The translations under genes and the position numbers were made by a program. A DNA stretch of 64,000 nt, taken from positions 64,735,501 through 64,799,500 of the forward strand of contig NC_058341.1 in NCBI RefSeq assembly GCF_905475395.1, written 5' to 3'. Source of the stretch: Chrysoperla carnea. Lineage: Eukaryota; Arthropoda; Insecta; Neuroptera; Chrysopidae. Numbering within the stretch: position 1 is the stretch's first letter; every line of letters starts with the position of its first letter. Below are positions 1 through 11,359 of the stretch, one piece after another. A model generated the notes under the pieces. The model ran no database searches. It had not been told where the DNA came from and was given only the letters and a program-made list of their open reading frames with translations.

Positions 1-429
1 GAAAAAAATTTGTACCATTAAACTTTTTTTTTATCTGTTATATATAAAAGAACTTAATTATATAAGTAAAAGTTTTTACAATACTACAAAGTTAAAAATT
101 ATTTGGGTGACCAGACACAAAAAGTGCTTTTATATGACCGCAATTATACGACAATTGTCAATTTTGTTGATGACAAAACTTTAGCTTAAAAATACGAATT
201 TGTTTTTATAACGCTGATATTTCAAAAACTGTGAGACGAGGTGAAAAATGTCACGAGACAAAAATTGTTAAAAATCGTCCAAAATATGAGAGACAAATCA
301 AATATTTAATAGAAACCACACAATAATTGTTAATTTCCACAATATCAAATTTTCATCAAAATTAGATTTTGTTTATTTTCAATACTTGTATCTTACGCCA
401 GTAAAATTTTACAATAAAAACAGCTAAAA

Positions 430-957
430 TGACAAAACGTGATGTAAAGCTACATTTTTGATATGTTATTTGGACCCTTTAGGGAAGTGTGAAACCATAT
501 TTTGCAAGCAAAAAAAGGTTGTGCTTCCTGCATAATACGCGAAAAACTGAAAAATTTTCGGACTTTTTTCAGTTTTTGCAGTTCAATTCAAAAACTATGA
601 GCTTTTTGAGATTAGTTGCCATTATCATTTTGAAAGTATACAAAATTGGAAACAATTTAAGCCGATCTACAGTTTCTAATAGTTTTTGAGGTATGATGCT
701 TGGGAAATTTCAGAAATGCTAATATTTTGAGTTTTGCTTATGCTAAACCGTTAGTGATAGAACAAAAGTTTAAAGGAAAAAATATTTCTTATACCAAAAT
801 AAACAACTTTTGTTTTAAACATTTTTCGTAAACATCTTTGTTTTCTCTTGCTGGGGCAAATTAGGGCAAAACTTTGGTGTTTTCGACACCTGGTAGTTGC
901 AAACTACTCTAAGGGGTCCAAATAACACACCAAAAAAGCAGCTTTATATCGCACTTT
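430..957. repeat. Inverted repeat, start of window
   Basis: TGATATGTTATTTGGACCCT (about 460) pairs with AAGGGGTCCAAATAACACAC (911), extended by TGTAAAGCTAC and GCAGCTTTA. Diverged repeat-A material lies between. 1-429 holds nothing else I can identify. Confidence 0.5.
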
Positions 958-1239
958 GCGATTTTAATGTAGGATTTGAGTGGCGTATCTTAAAAACAAT
1001 GACTTTTATGAAAAAATGCCACGCGACAAAAATATGGTTAGAATAGCTCATTATATAAGATCCAATGGTTATTTTCTTAAACTTCGTGGTTTTCTAGCAG
1101 AATGAGCATGGACGAACATCTAAGCACACTCGCGTGTATGGTAAAAGCACACTTTCTAATCAATATGACTTTGTTCTATACAATCATACGAACATTTTGA
1201 AGCAGGTCTTTTGGTCTTGATCCGGCTTCATTTCATAGA

Positions 1240-2283
1240 TTACTAAGCTTTAAATCAAAACATTATTAGGCAAACTTGTTAATTTTTACAGATGCTCTCC
1301 TAATACTCTAGACATATAATATCAAAACATTACTAGGCAAACATGTTAGTTTTTACAGATACTCTCCTAAAGCTCCGCGATCTTAGCACCTCATGTGCGA
1401 AATTTCAATTAACCAATTATACCATCTGAAAGGTCACAAATTGATCATAAAAGGTCAGTTCAAAAAATTTTCTAACGCTGACTAATTAATAACACCAACT
1501 GATCTTTTATGATCAATACTATTTTTCTACTATTTTTGAAAAAGTACTTCAAAATGTTGATTTTGCTAATAAAAAACCACCAAAAATTTATTTCGGAAAA
1601 ATACACACGCTTTCTTGCCAAAAACTTAAATTATAAACCTTTTTTAAACTGTCAAAAACGCGGGTATCCAATTTGATGACGTAATATCGGTATCATTACA
1701 CGAAATAACACAAATAAGTTTGACAGATATATTCATAGACATCTGATTATAATAAATATAAATACTTATTATCTATGGATATATTATACCCAGCTGTCTA
1801 CACTGAACTCATTGAAGGTCTATGGCCCATACCGATATGACATCACAGCAAGGCTTGCCCGCGTTTTAGATCACGTGATAAACAGTTTATAAAAATTACG
1901 ATTTTTAATTTTAATATTTTAAAAGAAAATGTGCTTTTAAGGCTCGAAATCAGAATATTTAAGTAAATTTAACATAAATTTTAACTTTTTTCAAATTTCA
2001 TAATTTATTTTATGACTAACGATAATACCCTATTTGTAATCTTTCGGATGGTATAATTGGTTAATCGAAGTTTCACACATGAAGTGCTAAGATCGCAAAG
2101 CTCTCTCCTAATACTCTAGACATAATTACTATTTTTAATATCTGTTCCCCTAATATTAATCTAAGAACTTTTGATTTTTTTCATCACTTTTCTACGAAAT
2201 TTGTTGTTTGTTGTTTTTAGCCACTGGTACAGGGTAGCCACGGGTTACGGTAACTACGGGAGCTGAGTTACGGGTCTAGCTAG
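1240..2283 (+). mobile_element. Non-autonomous Helitron (interrupted)
   Basis: Shares ACATGTTAGTTTTTACAGAT, TCTCCTAATA and CACGGGTTACGG blocks with copies at 54053-54519 and 60269-60666, ending ACGGGTCTAGCTAG before T. Contains a partial direct repeat (about 1255-1370) and is interrupted by the foldback at 1371-2102. Confidence 0.65.
1371..2102. mobile_element. Foldback element with 9-bp target duplication
   Basis: Begins AGCTCCGCGATCTTAGCAC and ends GTGCTAAGATCGCAAAGCT; inverted arms also share CCAATTATACCATC/GATGGTATAATTGG. Flanks are identical CTCTCCTAA at 1362-1370 and 2103-2111. A 9-bp duplication suggests a Mutator-like transposase. No coding. Confidence 0.8.
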
Positions 2284-2368
2284 TATATTATATTTATAGT
2301 ATATAAGACTATCGTCTTAATAATAAGACAATACAACATAAAGAAACCTACATATACATATCACATAC

Positions 2369-2575
2369 GGTAGTCATATACTATAACTTTAATATACTAT
2401 GTGTAGCTTTGATCGCCCTTAACTCAAAAAATATCTGTAAAAAAATTTTGTGATCGTGAAAACGTCATCACCATTTTCCTAGTCATATACTATAACTATA
2501 ATATATAAGTAGCTTTGATCGCCGCTAGCTCGAAAACTACTCGTTAAAAAATTTTGTAGCTGTGAGAGCTTTTGA
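2369..2575 (+). repeat. Diverged tandem duplication
   Basis: Two units of about 110 bases, each starting TAGTCATATACTATAACT, with TAGCTTTGATCGCC and AAAAAATTTTGT. The rest of 2284-2990, before the BMP exon, has no recognisable feature. Confidence 0.6.
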
Positions 2576-2990
2576 TCAGGACGATCTGGCGAACATTTTG
2601 GGGCCGATTTGATAAAATTGCACAGAAAGCCATTTTCTTATCTAATCGTGCGGGGACCAAATTGCAAATATGTATTTTTATCTCCAAGAAAAATGATCTT
2701 CCCGGGATCATCTACAACTTATTTTATTGCTTGTAGTTTATAGTTTCTTAATATGAAGCGAAATTTCTTTTTGCTGCTTTGTAGAAAGAAATCCAATACA
2801 AACATTCGAAAGCTTACATATTTCCCTGTGGAATGTGTTTTTACACATTCTCGTACGAGCTGTTTGGGTCCGGTCTCAAAAATTTTAATTATTTTTTTAA
2901 ATTGTGATTTTTTTTATATCGTATGCATTTCTTGTTTAAAAACCATTTTTAATTTCCAATTTTCTCAAAAAGTAATGAATTAAATTTCAG

Positions 2991-5900
2991 GTATTGAACG
3001 TTTGATTCACGTATCATTTTATGATTCTATTGAAGAAAATATCATTCATTTAGATAAGAAACATATCTATCACACAAATAATACATGGATATCATTTAAT
3101 TTAACTGAAGCTATTCGTCATATTTTAATAACAAACTACAATAATACAACTGCTACCCAACAATTACGTATTGTTATAACAATTGAATCAATAGCTGCAA
3201 ACATTAATAATAATGAAGCATTTAATTTATCATTATTACCATCTGCTGATAAATATCACTATGATGAACATGATTATCCATTATTAGTATTATCATATGC
3301 AAGTAAAGCACATCATCATACTGATACGAGTACTAATGCTGATCAACAAAAACGTGGTTATCAATATCAACGACAACGTGATAAACGTGAAACTGATTTT
3401 ATAGAAGACGAATATGAAGAGGAAACAAATCATTTATGGAATGATCAACAATCAAATAATGGTGGTGGTGGTGGTGGTGGTATGAAACCAGCACAATTCA
3501 AACGTATGCGTCGTTTACGTAACACATGTAAACGACAATCATTGTATATTAACTTTGCTGATATCAATTATGATAGTTGGATCATTCAACCTACAGGATA
3601 CGAAGTAAGAGCTTGTTTTAAGTTATCATATTGGGTGCTTAAACCCTACCAATTCGTTGTGTGCGTAGTCATGGTGGGGATAATAAAATCGATGCCAGCG
3701 CTTTAAGTGAAAAATTTTGGAGATAAAGTGGGCTGTTATGACTAATTTGCAATTATTTACATGTTAATGATATAGAAACTGTCAAATTAAAATGATTGAA
3801 AAACACTAATTAATTAAACTTAATGCATTAAAAATTGTGAAAATAAGAAATTAAATTGTACAAATATTATTTTTCAAATGTTAATTATCGTAATTATTTA
3901 TTTAAATTTGTGAAACAAGAATATTAAATTTTAAATGTAAGTTTTCAATGCAATCCACACAATTATATATGCATCCATTAATTCTATAATTAAAGTAGTG
4001 TATCGTTGTCATGGAAACGAAATTCACGCTCGGAGCGAATAGGGAATAATCATGTATTTTTTTTATATTTTTAATTCATTGTTTACACCGTTATAACATA
4101 GTAAAAAAATATAAATACTGTTTAAAAATGCTGTAATTAAGTGTAAAAAAAAATTTAAAATACAGAATAATTTTGAGATGTTTAAACGCAGTCTTTTGGC
4201 GCTATCTGTTGACGGCGTATTAATATGCGACCTGTCAATTGGTGACAGTTCAATATAGAATTTACACTTTAAAAAAATGAATTTACAACACAGAATTTAC
4301 ACTTGTTATTATTAAGTTTTCTAATAAAAAGTCGTAGAATAATATAACTCAATGTAATATCATACAAAATATAAGTAATTAATAATACCATACAGTATGT
4401 CAACGAATTTGACAAGCCAATCCGTTTTAGAAATTTCGAGTTTCTCTCACTGAATTTGTACTTTTATTAATTAATTTTAAGTAATTAAAAAGATATTAAT
4501 TACTTAAATAATGGTTTAGTTAAAATGTCCAGCCAATTAAGTTACGGAAAAAAAATTTAAATATTATGAATATTCCCTATTAGTCTAGTTAACAAGTTCA
4601 AATTGGTAAAATATAGAAATCATAATCGCAAAAATACGTGTGATAGCTTGTTGGGTTCGGAATGATGTCTTGAAAAAAAGTGCCAGAAGCACTTTTCAAC
4701 ACATAAAAAAATGCAAAAGTTATCAATAATTTTTTTTTACCGTGCTAATTTTAACTATTATCAGTTCTAATAAGAACTATGAATAAAGTGCACATCATGA
4801 TCACTAGATAAAAATCGTGATTTCTGTCTGCCCAATGGAAGACACAAAAATAAAGAATTATATATTAAAATTATTTAAGTACAATTATCACTAGAATGTA
4901 AAATAAATCAAGGTATATTTTAGCTCTAAAATATTAAGTTTATTTAGTCTGTTAAGGTTTCACTATTTTCAAGAAGGTTAAGCACATAAACATTTGAATG
5001 CATTTCTAAACGATACACATAGTTTTAACTAAATCGCACTGTAGACACATTTAAACTACGATGTAAGTCATCGTTTCGTACGTACCATGGTGAATCACTT
5101 ATCGTACGCAGCACTTTGGACTGAAAACCCTGGAAAGTCTCAATGTTACTAACACTTGCAGTGCCCCACAATTGAATACCGTATGTCCATATAGGTTTCA
5201 AAATGCTCTTATACACTAACAACTTATTTTCGAGCGATAATTTAGAGTTACGATTTAGCAACCAGAAATATTTATTAAATACAACAATTTAAGATGAAAA
5301 AAAAGGTATTTCGCCAATTTTTTATTAAATATAAATATTTAAGAAATTTATAAAAATGATTCTTAAAGAGGAGGCAATTTCCAAGATAAAACTTCCACTC
5401 CCGGATGTCTCTATCTCTATTACTTATAATTTACCGCTGAAAATAAGTCTTTTTGCGTCATTTTTAGATTGTGTTGTTATATCGTCAAAACCAGTATCTC
5501 ACAGTAAATAATTTTTTTAAAGATATTAAATATTAAAGAGAATTGAAAAAAATACACTCGAATCAGGACTCGAATCCGGACTTCTTGGATTCATGTCAAG
5601 TGTCATACCAATTAGGCTATTCGCGAGTGTATTTTTTTAAATTCTCTTTAATTAAGATTACTAGACAAGATATTTGTCAATATTTAGTTTACGCCCATAT
5701 GAAGCATATTATATCAAATATAATCGAATAGACCATGATGTAAATATCGTATGCATAATTATAAGTAAACAACAACAAAAAGTAATATTAGGTAAATATT
5801 AATTTAAAAATTTGACAAAAATAATGGCGTAGGTATTCTGAAGACTCTAAAGAATTTATTATCGTTGGAAATTTATTTTATAAAAATCGAATATTATTGC

Positions 5901-7734
5901 ATTTTTAGTTTTTCAAGAATGTTTATTTCGAAATCTAAGCGTCTAGAGAAAAAATCACAAAAGTACTTTTTTACTTAAAACTGATCAAAAAATCCAAAAA
6001 TATGTACTTTTTATTATTGATCAGTTTTAAAAGTACTCACGAAAATGCCTTCCGAAATGAAAATTCTTGAAAAACAAAAAATGCAATAACATTCGATTTT
6101 AAGAAAAAGCTGTTATTTTTAAATCTCTGAGCGAATTCGCTTAGCTAACGTAGCTCCTGCGCTACGAATTTTTTATATAAATTGAGGATGCAAAAAATAT
6201 CAATTAAGATCACTGCCATTATTGGCGTCCATACTATTATAATAATATAAATTTATTCGCAGGAAAGAGTTCAAGGCCGAGCTTAAAAATAGGGAATATT
6301 CATGAAATTTAAATTTGGTTCAAATTTTTTTTTTTTCGTAACTTTATTGGCTGGACATTTCAACTAAACCATTATTTTAGTAATTAATATTTTTTTAATT
6401 ACCTAAAATTTATTAATAAAAGTGCAAATTCAGTGAGATAAATTCAAAATTTCTAAAACGGAAATTCAAATTTTAAAACGGACATAACGTCATAGTATTG
6501 GCTTGTCAAATTCGTTGACATACTGTATGGTATTATTAATTACTTATATTTTATATGGTATTACATTGAGTTATATTATTCTACGACGTTTTATTAGAAA
6601 ACTTAATAATAACAAGTGTAAATTCTGTGTTGTAAATTCATTTTTTAAAGTGTAAATTATACATTGAACTGTCACCAATTGACAGGTCACATATTAATGC
6701 GTCATCAAAAGAGAGTGCCAAAAAAATGCGTTTAAACATCTCAAAATTATTATGTATTTTAAACATTTTTTTACACTTAATTACAGCATTTTTAAACAGT
6801 TTTTATATTTTTACTATGGTATAACGGTGTAAACGCAATGAATTGAAATATAAAAAAAATACATGAATATTCCTTATTGTACCACAATTATTATTTCAGT
6901 ATTTATCTTAGAATTTCATCAGGCATTTAAAATCAACTGTCATTTTCCGTATATCCGGGAAATATCGCATACGATAAATAAATAACTGTTTTGTAGGGAT
7001 GAAAGTAAAGTGTAGTCTTGTGTAGTCTATAAAATACCCTGCTCATGGGATTTATGTTATCTAATATTCAGATGACAATAAGGCCGCTCTAACTAATTAC
7101 CATTCTAATTTTTATCACAATTTTGATGTTATTAATGTTTAATTTTGATACGTATGGATGCTAACCCTTAGACATTAGCCAGAAATTAAGTTACTCTCCA
7201 AACGTCTAGCTATCTCTCTGCACAAAAACTACATCGATCCGATGTTCCGTTTTGGCGTGAGAGGTCAAACAAACAAAAAACTGATTATGAGAACAATTAA
7301 TAATGGAAATTTTGTTGGAATATAATTGAATAATGAGCTGGGGCGAATAACATATGTATGGGACGATTTTCTTGGATGAAATGTCGGAGATGAAATGCTC
7401 CGAGAGCCCTGTACATGAATTAAACCTAAATCAAATATATTGGTTTTGCCGATTTCATTATGAGAGAAATAATTGAATATTGAATAATTTACTTTTGTAG
7501 GCATATCAATGTTCTGGCAAATGTTTTTATCCAGTTGCTGACCATTTATCTCCAACAAAGCATGCGATAATACAAGCATTATTGCATAGTGTACATCCAC
7601 GTAAAACTCCAAGAACATGTTGTGTGCCTACAAAATTGGGTCCAATTAGTGTTCTTTATGTGGATTCAAATGGAATTTTCACCTACAGATATGCTTATCA
7701 AGAAATGGTTGTTTTAGATTGTGGATGTCGTTAA
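2991..7734 (+). CDS. BMP10: BMP9/10-type TGF-beta ligand, last two coding exons (5' end missing)
   Basis: Secreted dimeric growth factor of the BMP9/BMP10 branch. Exons seen: 2991-3604 (after a TTTCAG acceptor, two bases of a split codon first) and 7501-7734; the GTAAGA donor at 3605 and the acceptor ending at 7500 join in phase 0. The first exon holds propeptide (a WISFNLTEAIRH-like stretch), a seven-glycine run at 3461-3481, and two furin-type sites, RDKR (3377-3388) and RMRR (3503-3514). The mature domain starts with the first cysteine at 3527 and reads YINFADINYDSWIIQPTGYE. The last exon supplies CSGKC, SPTKHAIIQ, CCVPTK and the terminal CGCR. Seven cysteines in the canonical order include the one for the interchain disulfide. 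The CCVPTK and PTKHAIIQ motifs fit BMP10/GDF2 rather than dpp or gbb. Upstream exons with signal peptide were not found and probably lie before the window. Confidence 0.9.
3651..4041 (+). repeat. Dispersed repeat C1 in BMP10-like intron
   Basis: TTCGTTGTGTGCGTAGTCAT to CACGCTCGGAGCGAATA matches 33416-33795 with scattered differences. The MITE at 4042 starts at its end. Confidence 0.65.
4042..4577 (-). mobile_element. 0.55 kb TA-flanked MITE, copy 1
   Basis: GGGAATAATCATG start and CATAATATTCCC-like end (ATGAATATTCCC), TA on both sides. Same element, reverse orientation, as 6292-6874 and 12120-12690. In the BMP10-like gene's large intron. Mariner/Tc1-type target. Confidence 0.8.
4732..5277 (-). 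mobile_element. 5'-truncated Jockey-type LINE
   Basis: Minus-strand reverse transcriptase tail (5261 to 5025) containing LSLENKLLVYKSILKPIWTY, GIQLWGTAS and LRTISDSPWYVRN, then a 3' UTR and an A-tract (T-run at 4731-4740 on the plus strand). It interrupts a repeat whose uninterrupted relative is at about 38630-38645. The frame ends early relative to full Jockey elements. Confidence 0.8.
5536..5792. mobile_element. tRNA-derived SINE with inverted head
   Basis: Flanked by TAAATATTA at 5527-5535 and 5793-5801. The minus strand from about 5630 to 5560 is tRNA-like: A-box-like TAGCCTAATTGGTATGA and B-box GGATTCGAGTCC. The body (5620-5770) runs on the plus strand and matches 30945-31130. CGAGTGTATTTTTTT-type arms flank the head in opposite orientations. 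Confidence 0.7.
5850..6180. repeat. Inverted repeat in BMP10-like intron
   Basis: GTTTTTCAAGAATGTTTATT mirrors 6055, and ACTGATCAAAAAATCC mirrors 6018. Related sequence at 62040-62240 (TAGCTAAGCGAATTC, ATTGCATTTTG). The remaining intron, 6880-7500, has no recognised element. Confidence 0.5.
6292..6874 (+). mobile_element. 0.55 kb TA-flanked MITE, copy 2
   Basis: Starts GGGAATATTCATG and ends CATGAATATTCCT, flanked by TA. Shares the GTTGACATACTGTATGGTAT and TGTCACCAATTGACAG landmarks with the other copies. Also in the BMP10-like intron. Confidence 0.8.
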
Positions 7735-7804
7735 ATTATTATTGTAACTAAATACTTAAATTGTTTTTATAAATCAACATCGAATTTACTTAAAAATACG
7801 TCTT

Positions 7805-7810
7805 AATAAA
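7805..7810 (+). terminator. Polyadenylation signal of the BMP10-like gene
   Basis: AATAAA about 70 bases after the stop codon at 7732-7734, in AT-rich 3' UTR. A match to the canonical signal; use is inferred from position. Confidence 0.5.
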
Positions 7811-7944
7811 TTTTTCTATAAAAATTATTAACTTGTGTATTTATTTTAACTCAATGTTTGCCAGAAAAACGTAAACTTAGCATTCCTTTGTTTATATGCA
7901 CTAAATAGCATATACGGTAGATAATTTCCGTTCGCCAGTTGTTC

Positions 7945-8325
7945 AAACAAAAGATTTTGTTTTATAAGGAACATTTTCTACATTTAAATTATTGTTTCTT
8001 CTAACGATTTACAAGATGGGACCTACGAACCCATGACCCAATTGACCTATATTGCTCATAAGGATTTAATCTCACTTTTTACGTCCTGAGCACGCTATAA
8101 AAATTTCAACTTGATATCTCTTTTGGTTTTTGAGTTATCGTGTCCATAAGCAGATGCAGACGGGCAGATAGACAGACTGACAACCGAAAATGTTCTACCA
8201 AGGCGATTTTATAAAACCTATACCAAAATTTTGTTAGTAGCATCAATTTATTTTTAAGCAGTTCAAACTTGGGACTAAACTTAATATGCTTTGATTTATT
8301 TCATACATACATGATATAATAATTG
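7945..8325 (-). repeat. Dispersed repeat A, partial copy
   Basis: AACGATTTACAAGATGGGAC and TTCAAACTTGGGACTAAACT identify the family. Further partial or diverged pieces occur at 745-870, 12893-12950, 14065-14345, 31290-31395 and 61491-61530. Confidence 0.5.
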
Positions 8326-8734
8326 AAATAAAATTAAGCAAAAATCAGCTAGTCAAAACCACTTTTGGACACCTTCATTGGTCAAAAATACTTTTGACTG
8401 TTTTGTCATTTCAGTCAAAAGTATACTATTACCGAAAGCCTCCGGCCAAAAGTAGTTTTAACTGATTTTGCCTGTTAAAAGTATTTTATCCGGTTGAGAG
8501 TTTTGCCTGTATGGTTTAATGGGGACATTATGTTCTGTCATCTAATTGAACCTAGATTTCCGAGTAGCTTTAACAATCAATTTAGATCCTAAACGGTAAG
8601 AGATAGAATAACAGTTTAAATTAGAAAGTTGATCCTCATAAAAAAACCAACATTTTTTTATTTAATTATTTTTTCGAAAATGGTTAGCTTTAGGAGGTAA
8701 TGCGACTTAAAAATATATCATTATTGCATGTAAT

Positions 8735-9664
8735 CAGTGGTGGATTTACACTAGGGGCTTTCGGGGCTAGTGCCCAGGGCGGCAAATTTTCTAGGGCGGT
8801 AAAATTTGGAAAGTGGAAAAAAGAGATGAAAGAGTATAAAACAACAGTGTCTAGAAAAAGAAAGAGAAAATTACATGCTGATGAATCGCGGGATGGAGAT
8901 GTACAATTGTCAGGTCGAGACCACTTTAGAATCAATACTTTTAATGTCATTCAGAAGATTCAGAAAACGTTCTCAGTTTTAATTGAATTTGGCAATCTGG
9001 ATAATAGAGAGATTCGAAAACGAGCTAAACATTTAAAAAATATTTATTCTTCAGATCTTGAGTCCTCATTAGATGATGAGTTTGTGCACTTCCATGCTTA
9101 TTGCACTGAAAAACAGGTGGAACGAAATTCACCTTCTGATATTCTGAAACATTTACGAGCAAACGACCTTTACACTGAGTTTCCGAACGTAGAAATTGCA
9201 TATCGAATTTTCATTACTTTAGCTGTAACAAACTGTAGCGCAGAACGATCTTTTTCTTGTTTAAAAAGAGTTAAAAACTACTTGCGTTCTACAATGAGTG
9301 CAAATAGACTCAATAGCTTAGCTATTCTATGCATCGAATCGGACGTACTTCAACGTTTGAATTGTGATGATTTAATCGACCAATTTGCAAATCAAAAAGT
9401 CAGACGTGTTTGTCTGTGAAAAAAATTATTGTTATATAATTATGAGTCAAGCTTAGTGCAAAATTTGTAGTTCTAAGAACAAAAACATATTTTCTTACAT
9501 TATATTGAGTATATAATAAGCATAATAAATTATTTGCAATTCATTAAATATTTTAATTTTTTTTAAATAAGATATCAAATCTATATAACTTTGAGTGAAA
9601 TTTCAGTGATGGGGCGGCATTTATTCGACTGCCCAAGGGCGGCAAAATTTTAAATCCGGCCCTG
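8735..9664 (+). mobile_element. Internally deleted hAT transposon with 8-bp target duplication
   Basis: Ends CAGTGGTGGATTTA and TTAAATCCGGCCCTG form imperfect terminal inverted repeats. Flanks CATGTAAT (8727-8734) and CATGTTAT (9665-9672) agree at 7 of 8 positions, the hAT target length. GGGCGGCAAA-type subterminal repeats occur at both ends. Confidence 0.85.
8790..9419 (+). pseudogene. hAT transposase C-terminal remnant
   Basis: Open frame inside the hAT element (the longer frame starts in the flank at 8700, so the true start is unknown). The last 100 residues are a hAT dimerisation domain: FPNVEIAYRIFITLAVTNCS, AERSFSCLKRVKNYLRS, then NSLAILCIESDVL and a terminal KVRR. The zinc-finger and DDE-containing N-terminal parts of a full hAT transposase (600 or more residues) are missing, so it cannot transpose by itself. 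Confidence 0.8.
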
Positions 9665-9672
9665 CATGTTAT

Positions 9673-10116
9673 CAAAATTTCGCAGTCCCAAATCCTCCGA
9701 AACGATTCCCAAATGAATGGAAATAGTTTGAGTGAACAATAACAATTTTATCTGCTAAGTATACGGAGCTGCAGTGAACTGGTAATCCATATCGGAACGA
9801 TTTTCTTTGCAGTAAGAGCACTGAGCTGTGCTCGCAGTGTATATCGGAACGCAGCCTAAGTGGGTATGTTCCGATATACACTGAGACTTCTGTAAGATAT
9901 GACATTTATTCAGTATACTGAGAAGCCGATCCTTTTTAGTCAGCTGGTTAAAACGAAACGCAGCCCAGTATACTGTTCTCGTTCTCGGATACCTCGTTTT
10001 ATGACATCGTTGTCAAACGAAAATAATTATCCGGCGCCTTTTAACCTGCTACTCTCTCCACTCGAGTTTCACGTCCTTTTATATATATATATGTTCTTGA
10101 TTAAAGTTTTTTCTTG
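9673..10116. other. Unassigned region with a GTATACTG-rich hairpin
   Basis: CAGTGTATATCGGAAC (9835-9850) pairs perfectly with 9868-9883 around a 17-base loop; CAGTATACTG motifs recur at 9911 and 9965. No gene. Probably a decayed repeat. Confidence 0.4.
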
Positions 10117-10732
10117 TTAACTGACTTCAAACAAAATGGAAGAGGTTCTCAATTCGTCTGTATTTTTTTTTTTATGTTTGTTACCTCAGAATTTTTGACT
10201 GAGTGAACCGATTTTGATTATTTTTTTATCTATTTGAAAGCTCGTGCTTCTCATGTGATCGTATTTCAATTTGGTTCATTTCTGACAATGTTATCCATGT
10301 GAAAACCATATAAGTCTTAAATTTGCATTAAGTATGTGGGCGACAAATGGACGAATAACTCAGTATCACCACAACCGATTTCGATGATTCTTTTTTTAGT
10401 GATAAATTAGTTAGTTTACTTCACTAAAAATCATAAAATAAATCATATAGGTCAAAAAAACCGACTTAAAAAAAAAAAAAAATTCAAAAACAAATTAATA
10501 TGCACTAAAAAGTAAAAGATAACAAAAATATAATGCAGTTACAAATTGTTATATTTGGAGTCGGTGTCAGCCAAGTTAATGTAGCAAAGTGTTCTGTCAC
10601 AGTTGTTTCCTTGGTTGACACCGACTCCCAAAATAAAAATAATTGTAAATGCATTATATTTTCGTTATTTTTTACTTTTTAGTGAATATTAATTTGTTTT
10701 TGAATTGTTTCTTTTGAAGTCGGTTTTTTTTT
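10117..10732 (+). mobile_element. Hairpin element B (ACYGACTTCAAA ends)
   Basis: Starts TTAACTGACTTCAAA and ends TTTTGAAGTCGGTTTTT, an inverted pair. Near the 3' end a stem GGAGTCGGTGTCAGCCAAG (10557-10575) pairs with 10610-10628 around a 34-base loop, with weaker pairing out to 10503-10684. Second copy at 43516-43947. No coding. Confidence 0.65.
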
Positions 10733-11359
10733 TTACATAGCTGTGTTGAGGACGTTGAGGTTAGTTTTGTCAAGTTAAAAATATTATTTTTTTTTTTTTT
10801 CGATATCATAAAACGAAATAAAAGGAGCACAGTCTATAAAAAATGAATGGTAAGGAAGTTTTAAATTTTGAATTGCAATTGGTTTATATATAATTTATTT
10901 ACAATATTTATTTTTATGGTAAATAAGATTTAGATGAAAATGTGAAAATTGAAAAATTATGTCTTAGAAATAAAAATTAAATATGTAGAAAATGATGAAA
11001 TGTTTGAGGAATTTTATTCATCTAACAATGTGAGTGAAATATGTAACAATGTCGAGACTAATAAAATGAAAATTGAAAAAGAATTGCATTCAGAACTCAT
11101 AATTAAAGATGAGGATTATGATGAAATGTTCGAAGAAACTGAAACTAGACACAAACGACTTCATGCTGGGGAAAAACCTTATGTATGTGATGAGTGTGAT
11201 AAAGCATTTAGCCAACGGATTAATTTAGTTCAACATAAACGACTTCATACTGTTGAAAAACCTTTTCCCTGCGATATCTGTGATAAAAAATTTACACAAA
11301 AAATCTATTTATTTCTTCACAAACGGACACATACTGGAGGAAAACTTTTATTTTTGTTA

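Larger units (their letters stand above)
4578..5850 (+). repeat. Dispersed repeat C2, interrupted by Jockey and SINE
   Basis: Pieces 4578-4731, 5278-5535 and 5793-5850 are colinear with 38498-38900 (TTAGTCTAGTTAACAAGTTC, TTTCGCCA, CGCTGAAAATA, TTAAATATTAATTTAAAAAT). The gaps are the Jockey fragment and the tRNA-like SINE. Confidence 0.7.

Noticed and set aside
2753-2983. Upstream exon of the BMP10-like gene
   Set aside because: The 76-residue frame is not propeptide-like, and the good acceptor at 2990 shows it is intron.
5560-5630. Functional tRNA gene on the minus strand
   Set aside because: A and B boxes are tRNA-like, but the anticodon arm and acceptor stem do not fold properly and the segment lies in a SINE.
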